Of a stretch of DNA of 64,000 bases, positions 33,137 through 43,182 are shown piece by piece (the first letter of the stretch is position 1; each line of letters starts with the position of its first letter). The stretch is from Fratercula arctica (Eukaryota; Chordata; Aves; Charadriiformes; Alcidae), in assembly GCA_947846985.1 (NCBI GenBank), contig CANTUZ010000014.1:7861531-7925530 (forward strand), written 5' to 3'. Below the pieces are notes generated by a model. It had not been told where the DNA came from. It made no database searches and was given only the letters and a program-made list of their open reading frames with translations. Both the position numbers and the translations under genes were made by a program.

Positions 33137-36100
33137 TGGGCTCACACACTGGGCGCAGTCGGCAGTGCCAGGAAGACTCGAGCCGTGGCTGATAAAAAAG
33201 CTGGGAACCAGGGAGGCCACTCTGGTGACTGCCCCTACTTTGAGATGGCCCAGGACTGAGCGCTGGAGCCCCGGTGGCCACTTTCCTGGCTAGACTGGCT
33301 CGCTGGAGGCACGGCCTGAAATCGATGCCGGGGCGGTGACGACCCCCCCCCGGGCAATGGAAAGGGCTACGCGTGGGTTGCCATGGAAAGCGGCATCGCA
33401 CCCCTCTGGCCAATTAGCGGGGAGAGTGGGATGGCTGTGAGCTACCGCACTTGGAGCTCTGGCCCGTGAAGTTGCTGCGTTACGCAGGAAGGTGCGGGAA
33501 CTGGAAAAGAGGAGTTTACGAGAATGCAAAGGTGATGGTGCGAGAAGTAATTAGTGTTGAAGCAGAGCGGTGCCGTGAGCTGCAAGATCCCGTAGAGCGG
33601 TTGGTGGCACGTCCTGTTACTTGTCCTGGGCGCCCGGCCCTGCCTGGCCCACCGTAAGAGGCAGTGCAGCCTGTGCTCCCTGGCCAAGCTGGAGAACGGG
33701 AGCACGGCGTGAGGGAGCAGCTCCGCTTCCCGGGGCTCCTGCTCCTCCTTCCCAGAGCCCTGGCCCAGGGCGGTGGCAGAGCCGGTGGAGCTCACCCGCT
33801 GGGGACCCCCTCCCCAAGCAACGCTCCCCTCTGGCACCCTGTCTGCGTCCTTGGCCTCGTCCTCATCCACAGCCTTGCCAGCATCCACCCCCGGCAGCTC
33901 CACTCCAAGGCACTGGGGCCACACTGGGGCCACCAGCAGCTCCAGCTGCTCCTGCTCCCCCACCCTGGGGCGGGGGCGGGAGGGGTCCTGGGAAGGGTCC
34001 TACCACAGGCCTCCTGACACCTGCTGCTGCCCCCCACCGCGGAGCCAGCGCTGCTGAGATGGCGGAGCGTTGGCAGGGAGCCCAGCGGGGTAGTGGGGAC
34101 AGGCGACCCTCGGGAACCACCCCTTTCCCCCCAGCTCCCTGGTAGAATCGGGGGGGAGGGAAGGTTGGCCCACCCCCCTCAGCTGGGGATCCCCTCCCTC
34201 CGCCTGCTGGCCGCGCTCCTCCTCGTGCAGGCCAGGACACCCTTGGCCACCTGGGCTCATGCTCGGCTTGGTGCCCACCAGCACCTTCTCTGGGCTGGTG
34301 CGGGGCCCTGCTCCTCCCCAGGGGCAGGACTTGGCCCTCGCTGCCCTTCAGGAGGTTCCTGCTGGCCCCTTTCTCCAGCCCACCCAGCTCCCCAGGCCCC
34401 AGCACACCCACTGGGGTACAACCCACCCCCACCCCTCGGTTTGCTGGGTGCCAGCGCTGCCAGCGCACCCCACTGGGTCGGGCGCCGACTGAGTCGCTCC
34501 CCCAGCTGCAGGGTGGGAGGATGAACCACAGCACCAGGGACAGACAAAAACGTATGGGGAGAAGCCCAGGGGGGTTCCCAGCCCCACGGCCCCCAGGGCC
34601 TACGGCCATACCACCCTGAGAACCCCCGATCTCGTCTGTCAAGGGTTCCTCTTCGGGGCCCAGCGCTGACACCACACGCAGGGCTGGCTGAAGCAGGGGG
34701 AGCAGCAGCAGCGTCTCCACCAGCCCTTCAGGCAGCCCCACAGCCGGGCACAGCCCCGCGGCTGCCTGGCCACGCTCCCTGTCCGTGCCTTTGCAGTGCT
34801 GGAGTGTTTTGTTCTTCCAGGCCTTGAAAGCGCAGACGAGCTCCCGAAAGCACTCGCCCTTGTCCGTCTGCCTGGCTGGGGGGCTGCCCCGAGGCAGGGG
34901 CTTCGGGAAGGAGTTGAGGGAGCTGTCGGAAGAGGAGATTCTGAAGCCCCGCGTTCCTCCGGAGCTCCTCGTTAGCCAGCGCACAGAGCAGGCAAAGACG
35001 GTTATCGTCCTGGAGGGGCTGGGGGGGCCGGGAGCCCGGCGGGGGTGGGTTGCCATCGAAGCTTAAGTGATAAATCCTTGGCAGGGAGGGGAGGGAGCCT
35101 TTGGGGTCCCGGAAGGGCAGGGGTAGAGGGAGCCATCGCTGCTTAGATGATAAATCGTTGGCAGGGAGGGGAGGGAGCCCAGCGAGGCCTGCGGGGACAG
35201 GCGCTGCCCCTTCGGTGGTTCCAGGCGCCGCCCCTTCGGTGGTTCCAGGCGCTGCCCCTTCGGTGGTTCCACACTTGCCCTGTAGACGAGGAGAGAGAAG
35301 AGACCCCGCTGCACCCCGGTGGGATCCCGGGCAGCAGCCCCTCCTCGCCCGGCAGGCAGGGCCACCCTGCTCAGTCCTACCGTGTCCGCCCATCCCCATC
35401 TCATCCCCGCCTCCGTGTCCCTCTCCCATGTTCCCACAGCTCCCATCCTGTCCTCATCCCTGTCCCGTCCCACACATCCCCCTATTTGTCCCCCTGGGTC
35501 CCCATCCATGTTCCTCCCCCCATCCGCCCCCACAACTGTCCCCACCCTCCCCGTGTCCCCACTGTCCCACCTCCTGCTCCTGGGGGTCCTGGCCTCCCCC
35601 CCACACCTCCTGAAGAACAACGGGGGGGGGGGGGGTCGTCTTGCTTGCTTCCTGGGGGAGAGCTTGCACCCCCCTTCCCTCCCCCTGAGGGCAGGCAGGG
35701 GCCGGGGAGGAGGGAGAAACCCAGCCCCAGCCCCTCCCCCCCCCAAAACCAGGGGAAAACTCTTTTGGAATCGGCAGCAATTCAGGGCGTAAGAGCTGCC
35801 CCGCACCAGCCCTGCCGCGGTCCATCGCACTCACAGCATCCCAACACCGTGGGGACGACGAGGGGAATCAAGGAGGGGACACACACACACACACAGAAAT
35901 TTCAGGGCGTGCTCCCCCTACATCAACTTCAGCCCCCCCAGATCACCTTCTCGCCCTCCACCACGTCGGACCCCGCTGTCTCGCCACTCCCCAGGCTGCA
36001 TGGGAACTTGTGGGGCTGGCTTTTCCTCCACGGCTTTCTAAATCCGGGGGGGTGGGACACAATGGTTTGGGGGGGTCAAACCCTCCCACGCCCCATTTTG

Positions 36101-36330
36101 CCACACCCGGGGGAGGTTGTGGTGCAGGGCACTACATGCTGAACGAAGACAGCCTCCTCCGTGTCATTCTTGGGGGAGAGGACCCCCTAAGAAGAGGGAC
36201 AGGGGGTTTAGGAGACCCCACAGAACTGGGGGGTTGGGGCCACCCCCAGGGCGGAGGGGTTTCCGGGGACCCTCCCATTTCACATCCAGCCCCCCCAGAC
36301 ACCGCCTGCCTTTGGGACAGGCATGAATCC
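33137..36330. other. Unrecognised GC-rich DNA with small tandem duplications
   Basis: No gene is recognised. There is a duplicated block of about 90 bp at 35050-35180 (GATAAATCCTTGGCAGGGAG and GATAAATCGTTGGCAGGGAG), three tandem copies of GGTGGTTCCAGGCGCCGCCC-like 24-mers at 35210-35270, and a 397-codon minus-strand open frame at 33863-35056 of unknown meaning. Confidence 0.45.
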
Positions 36331-37015
36331 CAAACCAGGGCTTCGCCTGGGCCGCCCCTCGAGTCCTGCCGAGGGCCTCTCCTCCGCTTTAGCAGCAACG
36401 CGCAGAACCCCCGGAGAAGCCCCGGCAGGAGCATGTGGAGAGGCCCCAGCCGCCCCCAGGCTTCACCACGGATCCCCCCCCCCGGGCCGGGAACTCTTTG
36501 GGCACGAGTCGGTCACTCGAGGGCTCGACAAACGGCACTTCAGAGGGCGCTGCCTGGGGCAGAGAAAGCCCCGCCGGAGCTTCCAGGCTCATCTCCCCTT
36601 GCCCGGAGCTCAGCCCGCCCTTCCCCGCAGCCCGCCCCGCCCGGGGCCCAAGGCAGCGAGCACCGCCCGGGGCCCAGCAGCGCGGAGGGGCAGAGCGGGA
36701 GGCAGCCCGCACCCGCAGCCCGCCCCCGGCACACCCCCACACCCCGCGCCGGGGCCTCGCCTCGCACCGGGACCCCCGCCCGCCTCTGCGCGCCCGCCGG
36801 CCCCCGCCCCTCACCTCCGCACGGACGCCCGGCCCGGCGCCCCAAGCCCAGAGCGGCGCCGGGCGGCGGCAGGAACGGCGGCGGCGGGCGGCAGGGGCTG
36901 CCCGCAGGCACGGAGCCGCCGAGGCTCCGCACGGGGCTCCCGGAGGGAAGCGCGGCCCCGGCTCGCCCCGGCCTCCTTCCAGAAGCCTCTGCCGCGCAGG
37001 CTCAGTGCAGCCGGG
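36330..37015 (-). promoter_or_regulatory. CpG island with possible minus-strand first exon
   Basis: CpG-dense unique sequence with many GC boxes. On the minus strand a good donor (GTGCGGAG|GTGAGG, about 36813) would close an exon running down from about 36990. No downstream exon or known protein could be attached, so this is only a candidate promoter. Confidence 0.4.
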
Positions 37016-37069
37016 GGGGACACGGCGGGGCCTGGGGGAGGTGGGACTCGATGGAGACACGAGGGACAC

Positions 37070-37545
37070 AGTGGGGACCCCGATGTCGTAGGGACATGGT
37101 GAGGACGGGGACACAGGGACATGGGGGGGACATTGGTGGGGGTGGGGACACAGGGACGTGGGGGGGACATTGGAGGGGGTGGGGACACAGGGAGATGGGG
37201 GGGACATTGGTGGGGGTGGGGACACAGGGACGTGGGGGGGACATTGGTGGGGGTGGGGACACAGGGAGATGGGGGGGACATTGGTGGGGGTGGGGACACA
37301 GGGAGATGGGGGGGACATTGAAGGGGTGGGGACACGGGGACATGGTGGGGATGTGCTGGGGATGCGGACACAAGGAGATGGGGGGGAACCTGGTGGGATG
37401 GGGACGTGGTGGGCATGGGGACACAGGGAGATGGGGGGGACATTGGTGGGGGTGGGGACACAGGGACGTGGGTGGGGGCTGGTTGCGTGGGGACGGGGAC
37501 GTTGTTGGGGCTGTGGTGGGGACATGGGGACCCGTGTGGGATTGG
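37070..37545. repeat. GGGGACACAGGGAGATGGGG minisatellite
   Basis: About 12 near-identical 37-38 bp units (GGGGACATTGGTGGGGGTGG plus GGACACAGGGA). It replaces the 3' end of the ERV-1 provirus: integrase homology stops where the array begins. Confidence 0.92.
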
Positions 37546-40500
37546 GGACATAATTTTGTAAATAGTGGTTCCCAATCTGATTCAAGTCTTCCCCTTGATA
37601 CTTAGCTTGGTGCGGCTTCCCATGGAATATTCCAAAAGGGCTCCGATTTTCCTTAGCTCTGGGTTTTACACGTGTCCTGAATAGTGCGATAGGTGGTGCC
37701 TGATACCAGCAGGGGTTTGCTTCTTGGCATATTTTGGCTGTTTCTTGTTTTGTCATGTGACTCATTTTTTCCACCCCGCCGCTGGCTCGCGGTCTGTAAG
37801 GGGTATGGAATTGCCAGTCAGTTCCCAACAGTTTGCTTCCCTGTTGCACTACGTGCGCACAGAGACGAGTACCTCTGACGAGTATGAGCTGATCACGGCT
37901 GCCCCAAATGGAGGCGTTATTTCATTTAATAGTACCGTAGTCACTTCTCTTGCTTTGTTTGTTGTACAGGGAAATGCCTCCGGCCAGCCGGGAAAGGTAT
38001 CTGTCAGTACCAATAGGTATCTGTGCCCTCCTCTTCTTGGAAGTTCAGAAAAATCAGTTTGCCAGTGATCTCCTGGGATATTTCCCTTTCCAGTGCTTCC
38101 CAGTTGTACTCGATTTCTCGTATTAGGATTGTTTTTCAAACATACTTCACATTGCTGAGTTATCTGCCGCATTGCAGTGTATAAGTTTTTCCCTACTAAT
38201 TTCTGATTTAGAAATTTATACAGGGAATCTGCCCCCCGGTGTGTTTTATCATGTTCTGCTTTGACAGTTCCCCATGTCTGTTTGGCAGGAACTGTAATTC
38301 TGCCATCGTTCCAGTGGGCCCAGCCTTTTGAAGGAATCTGCCCTCCGAACTTTTCTATTAGTTCTTTATCAGCCCTGGAGTATTCGACATTTTCCTGCTC
38401 ATCCACGCTCTTACCTCTGTTGTCTGGAATTAGCGTGAAGATTGTGCTCTTTCTGCTGCCTGTTTCGCCTCATAACCGGCCCATGGGTCACCTTTCTCCG
38501 GGTCAGCGTCACCCTTCAGATGTCCTTGGCAGCGCGTGGCAGCGACTTTGGTTGGCAGTTGAATTGCTTCTAAGAGGCGAAGTATTTCTTCCACATGTTT
38601 AATCTGTTGTTCCCCTTGTGTGGTCAGCAGTCCTCGTTCCTTCCAAATGGCTCCAGGAGCGCAGACAGCCCCAAAGGCATATTTGGAATCTGTCCACGTG
38701 TTTATCTTCTTCCCTTTTGCCAATTCCAGCGCCCTGGTCAGGGCAATAATTTCGGCCTTTTGAGGTGATGTTCCAGCAGGTAAAGGCTGGGATTCAATTA
38801 CCTTATTTGCGGTTGTCACCGCGTACCCAGCCTTTCAGATACCTCGTTGGATGAAGCTGCTTCCATCCATGAACGAGGAGTCCCGGGCATCTTCCAGGGG
38901 TTCTTCTTTCAGATCTGGTCTGCTGGAGTACGCTGTCTCTATGGTTTCGAGGCAATCGTGTGCCAGCGGTTCAGGTGTCACCCCACGGAGGAAAGAAACT
39001 GGATTCGCAACAGTGGCCACCTCAATACTGACGTCATCAGGTTCAATCAGAACGGCTTGGTATTGCAAAAACCGGGACGGGGAAAAGCCAGTGATTTCCT
39101 TGCCGTTCAAGTCCCGCTGCTACCGTGTGTGAGACTAGCACCGTCGTCTTTTGGCCTAAGGTAAAATTCCGGGCTTCCGGAATGTTCAAGACCACAGCTG
39201 CCACAGCTCGTAAGCATCCTGGCCATCCTTTGCTCACTTGGTCAAGCTGCTGAGAGAAACAGGCTGCTGCTCTTTCGTAGGGTCGTAGCCGCTGAGCCGG
39301 GGCTCCCAGAGCCGTGCCTTGTCTTTCCCGGGAAAACAACCAGAAGGGTTTCGTGACATCAGGGAGGCCTGAGGCCGGGGCTTTCATTAGTTCCTTTTTA
39401 AGTGTTTCAAATGCCTTTTGAGCTTCCTTGGACTGGGTCCATTGAGTGGGATTGTTCTTCAGGAGCTCGTGTAATGGTTTTACTGTGGTTCCATAATTGG
39501 AAATCCATAATCGACACCAACCTGTCGTTCCTGAAAAGGTCCCGAGTTCTGTTACCGTCCGAGGGAGGGGAGCTCTGCAGATGGCTTCCTTCCGTTCGGT
39601 TCCCAACTCCCGTTCTCCTCCAGACACCTCCTATCCCAGGTAGGTCACTTGCTGTTTGTACCGTCTGAGCTTTCTGTTGAGAGACTCGATACCCATTTAG
39701 TCCAAGAAAGTTTAACAAACTCACAGTCCGTTGGATACGTTCAGGTTTTGTCTCGGTTGCTATTAATAAGTCATCCACACATTGTGAAAGGGTTCCGTTT
39801 CTGGAGCGAGGCCTCCAGGCCTCAAGTTCTCGTGCTAATTGACTTCCAAAAATTGCCGGGCTCTTCTTGAAACCTTGGGGTAACACTGTCCAGGTGAGCT
39901 GGGTTTTTCTGCCGGTGGTGGGGCTTTGCCACTCAAATGCGAGTAACTTTTGACTTTCTTTGGCCAAAGACAGACAAAAGAAGGCATCCGTCAGGTCTAG
40001 TGCGTAAACCGTACCTGGCTGCTTCTCAGCTGGGTAAGTGAGGTGCAGGGACTGGCGACTACAAGGGCGCAAATCTTTAACCGTTTCATTTACTGCCCTC
40101 AGATCTTGCACTACTCGAGAAAGTCCCGTCCGGTTTCTTCACTGGCGGAGCGGGAGTGTTCTGTTCTGATTCACATTCCACCAGCAGCCCGTGTTGTAAA
40201 GAATTATTAACTGGACCTTCTATTCCTTCACGATCTTCTGACCTCAAGGGGGGCTGGTTTTGGCGTATTGGGCTTGCTCCCTCCTTGAGCTCTATCCCTA
40301 TGGGAGTGGCATTTTCCGCCCTTCCTGGAGTTCCTGTAGCCCAGACCCCTGGGTCCACTTGGTTAATAATTTCTTCAAGTTCTGCTGGTGATTCAGTAAA
40401 CTTTTCAGGGTGCATCAGGGCTAGGCTTAAAATTGCAATAAGCTGATCTTCTTTGACCTTTAGTTCCATAGTTCCTTGTTTAAAGATTATTTCAGCTTCC

Positions 40501-40905
40501 AATTGCTCTAATAAATCCCAACCTAATGATGGTTTGGGTGATTCTGGTAAATACAGAAATGGGTGTATTCCAGTTTGTTTCCCTAATTCAAATTTGAGCG
40601 GTTTCAAAAAGAATGGCTTCTCCTGTTGGCATTCACAAAATCTTTACTTATAAAATCAGTACTTTTAAGTACTGATACTTATACTGATTTTGTATCAGTA
40701 TACAAATATTATACAAGTATCAGTATTATACAAGTATCAGTACACAAAACCACGAGTATTTGTATACTGATACTTATACAAAATCAAGTATCGGTAAATT
40801 TACTTGATAATTTACTGATCAAAGAATCAGTATTTGATCAATTCCTGATTCAAAACAGAGAAAGAAGCCCCTGTATCCACAAGAAGTTCTGCTTCTTCCT
40901 CTGCT
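37546..40905 (-). pseudogene. ERV-1 pol remains (protease, RT, RNase H, integrase)
   Basis: Protease active-site motif LVDTGAS lies near 40890 and its flap/LGW part near 40520-40620, split by an AT-rich insertion. Reverse transcriptase spans about 39600-40180 and has CVDD in place of the usual YVDD (about 39769-39783). RNase H residues (MDGSS near 38845, TDSKYAFG near 38690) and an integrase with an HHCC zinc finger (38150-38300), core and C-terminal part follow. At least four frame breaks interrupt it. Confidence 0.85.
40635..40835. repeat. AT-rich tandem repeat inside ERV-1 protease
   Basis: About 200 bp of AGTATCAGTATACAAA / ACTGATACTTATAC units, with many self-complementary AGTACT and GTATAC cores. 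It is the most AT-rich stretch of the window. It replaces the middle of the protease and introduces stops. Confidence 0.85.
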
Positions 40906-41660
40906 TTCCCTGGCTTGATTTTAGGCAGTGGCTCCGCCGGGGTGGATGCCCCAGGTCCGCACCCGTCGGCCTCTGCTTCCGCTCTCAAAGCCCGCGGGGT
41001 TGCTCCGTGGTTTGGGCATTCGTTTTTCCAACGTCCTATTTCTCGGCAAACTGCACATTGGTTTCTTCCCAACCCTCCTCCTCTGTTTCCAAAGGGCCTT
41101 CCCCTTCCTTGAAATCCCTTTTGCCACTTGAGAGGAGTCGTCCCGATACCCTTTAGCTATTTCTTTCCAAGGGAATTTTGACTCCAGCCAGTCCTGCTGC
41201 CCCCATCACCTCCCGCAGCGGGGCTAGGATTTGTGGATCTGTCTTGGTTTTACTCCTGGTCTGTGCCGTAATTGGAGTAAAAGCTTCTTCCCCCTCCCCA
41301 CTGCCATTATCCGCCTCAGATGGCGATGTCGGGTGTGGGGGGACAAACGCTCGGGTGGTGGAGGGAATTCCAAATCCTATCTTTGTAATCCAAATCTCCC
41401 TAAAAACAACATCAACTGCAAGACAGTACTATAATTCAAAGATCCATTAAAGGGCCATTTCTCATTATCCTCTAGTTTGTACAAGGGCCACCATTGATTA
41501 CAATACCTAATTAATGCCTTCCTGTCTACGTTCCCCCCGGGTGGTCCCCCCGTCTCTTCCCCATGTGCTGAAATACACCCGAGGGGGCTTTTCTTTAAAA
41601 TACCACCACTTTGTTGTGCTCCCGTTTTACTGATTCCTGATTTGAGTCTTTAATCCACAA
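40880..41660 (-). pseudogene. ERV-1 gag remains
   Basis: Downstream of the leader, a matrix-like segment (Trp-Trp-Pro and LED/EKWP-type motifs) is seen at about 41400-41530, followed within a few hundred bases by a nucleocapsid zinc knuckle at about 41016-41057. Most of capsid is missing. The knuckle has Cys-x2-Cys-x4-Arg-x4-Cys, so the zinc-binding His is replaced by Arg. Frame changes separate the parts. Confidence 0.7.
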
Positions 41661-42621
41661 AGCAGAGAAACTGTGTCAGCAGCCCTTTCTCTCCTGTCCC
41701 AGTCTGTCCACACCTCGCGCTTCGGACAACTGAAGTCCCAACCAGAAGACACCCGCAGTTTCCCACTACACCAGGTACACTCGGACACAAAGACGGGGAG
41801 GGCACGTTCAGATGCGCTTGGGGCACTAGTCACAGCTACGTTACAGCAACAGGACGGCAAACGAACCGACAGCGTTACCACTCTGCTGTCGTCTCAATTG
41901 ACACTCCCCCGTTAGGACGCTCATATGTGCGTAAGGGAATAATGACAGTTGACAATAAGGTTACACAGGTCCTGGGACCCTGCGCTCGCTTCCTTCGTCT
42001 CCGGCCGTGGCCCTGGCGGGATAATGGAGCCGCAGATCTGAACTCCGCACTCGCTTCGCAGCTCTGCCGCGTCCCACCCGCTCAGTTCATTCACACACAC
42101 GTCGCCACTCAGTGCACGCACACATCAGTACCGAATCCAGATCGGCTTTCAGTAAACAATTCCCTGTGAGTATATCCGAGTTCAATACCAAAAAATCGGT
42201 ACCGCCACAAAGGACGTTATTACACGAGTACGTAGCTTACCCCGGGCCCGTACCAACGTCCTAACTACCAGAGGGCGCTACCCACAGGGAGCGTGCACAA
42301 AACCAAACGTACAAACACACACTCGGGCAAGTTCTGCGCCGGTACCACGCGTGTACCCGCAGGCACCGGTCGCCCGGCACACGGCGCCCTGCGTAAGGCG
42401 TCTCTGACGACTGATGGGAACCCCCTATGGACCGCTCCCCTAACCCAGAACACGTTTTACCTATGTACCAAAAATTGAAAGACTATTTAAAGAATACCTC
42501 GTTAGATGGTCCTTGTCTGCTCCTCCAGTGATCCGATTGAGGCGAGGAGTCCCTGCGGGAGATTCCCGAGGGTACCCTAGGGAGTCCCGTCCTCAGCGGG
42601 TCCCGCAGCTGAGCAGAGCGG

Positions 42622-42639
42622 GTCCCACCTGGGTCGCCA
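42622..42639 (-). other. ERV-1 primer-binding site, tRNA-Arg type
   Basis: In minus orientation this is TGGCGACCCAGGTGGGAC, complementary (one apparent mismatch) to the 3' end of vertebrate tRNA-Arg(CCG), which ends in ...CTGGGTCG plus CCA. Confidence 0.7.
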
Positions 42640-42651
42640 GAACCGATGCCG

Positions 42652-43182
42652 TGAAGTGCCGAAGTTAAGGCTCAGTAGCCGCGGTGGCTGTTCAGCGGGC
42701 ATGCTTTACTGCAGCGCCGGGCGCACGGGCATTGCTCCACCTACCGTGCGCGCCGACTGATCCCCACGTCCAGCTTAAATACATACTATGTGTGCACATT
42801 CACTGGTTTTCCAAGAAATGATTATCTATTCATTCACTCATTATTACAGGTTACTGCCCACTCCCGCGCGCGCGCTGGAGTCTCTCGGTGGTCTTCAGAG
42901 ACGTCTGGTGGTCGTTTACTTCCTCCACTCCTCTTCATCGTTGTGACTTTGACTAGTCTCTGTGTTCCTCAGTAACCCTGGGCCCCTTGTTTTGAGAGAG
43001 AAGCTTCTACTACCAGGTTATATTGTCCTAAAGCATTCGGTCTTAAAAATAGGAGATAAGTTCTGACATTTCGTACTACAACTGTTGCATCTGCTCTTTG
43101 TACAGCCTTAAGGTGCCCAGTCTCCTAAATCACGCTCCTGCTTCACTCAGTTTACAGCTTTAATATATCAAACCCTACTTCA
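42652..43182 (-). mobile_element. 5' LTR of ERV-1
   Basis: Candidate ends TGAAGT...ACTTCA form a 6-bp inverted repeat, giving 531 bp. In minus orientation there is a TATTTAA box (42775-42781) and AGTAAA (42705-42710) as a possible polyadenylation signal. The outer end abuts the GGATCC minisatellite. Exact ends are tentative because the gap to the primer site (12 bases) is longer than usual. Confidence 0.6.

Larger units (their letters stand above)
37546..43182 (-). mobile_element. ERV-1: degraded gammaretrovirus-like provirus
   Basis: The minus-strand order is LTR (43182-42652), primer-binding site (42639-42622), long leader, gag remains, then protease, reverse transcriptase, RNase H and integrase (to 37546). 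Env and the 3' LTR are absent; the GGGGACACAGGG minisatellite takes their place. The pol order and YLPE/LGW-type protease, RT and integrase motifs place it with class I (gamma-like) elements. Several frame breaks and stops show it is dead. Confidence 0.85.
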
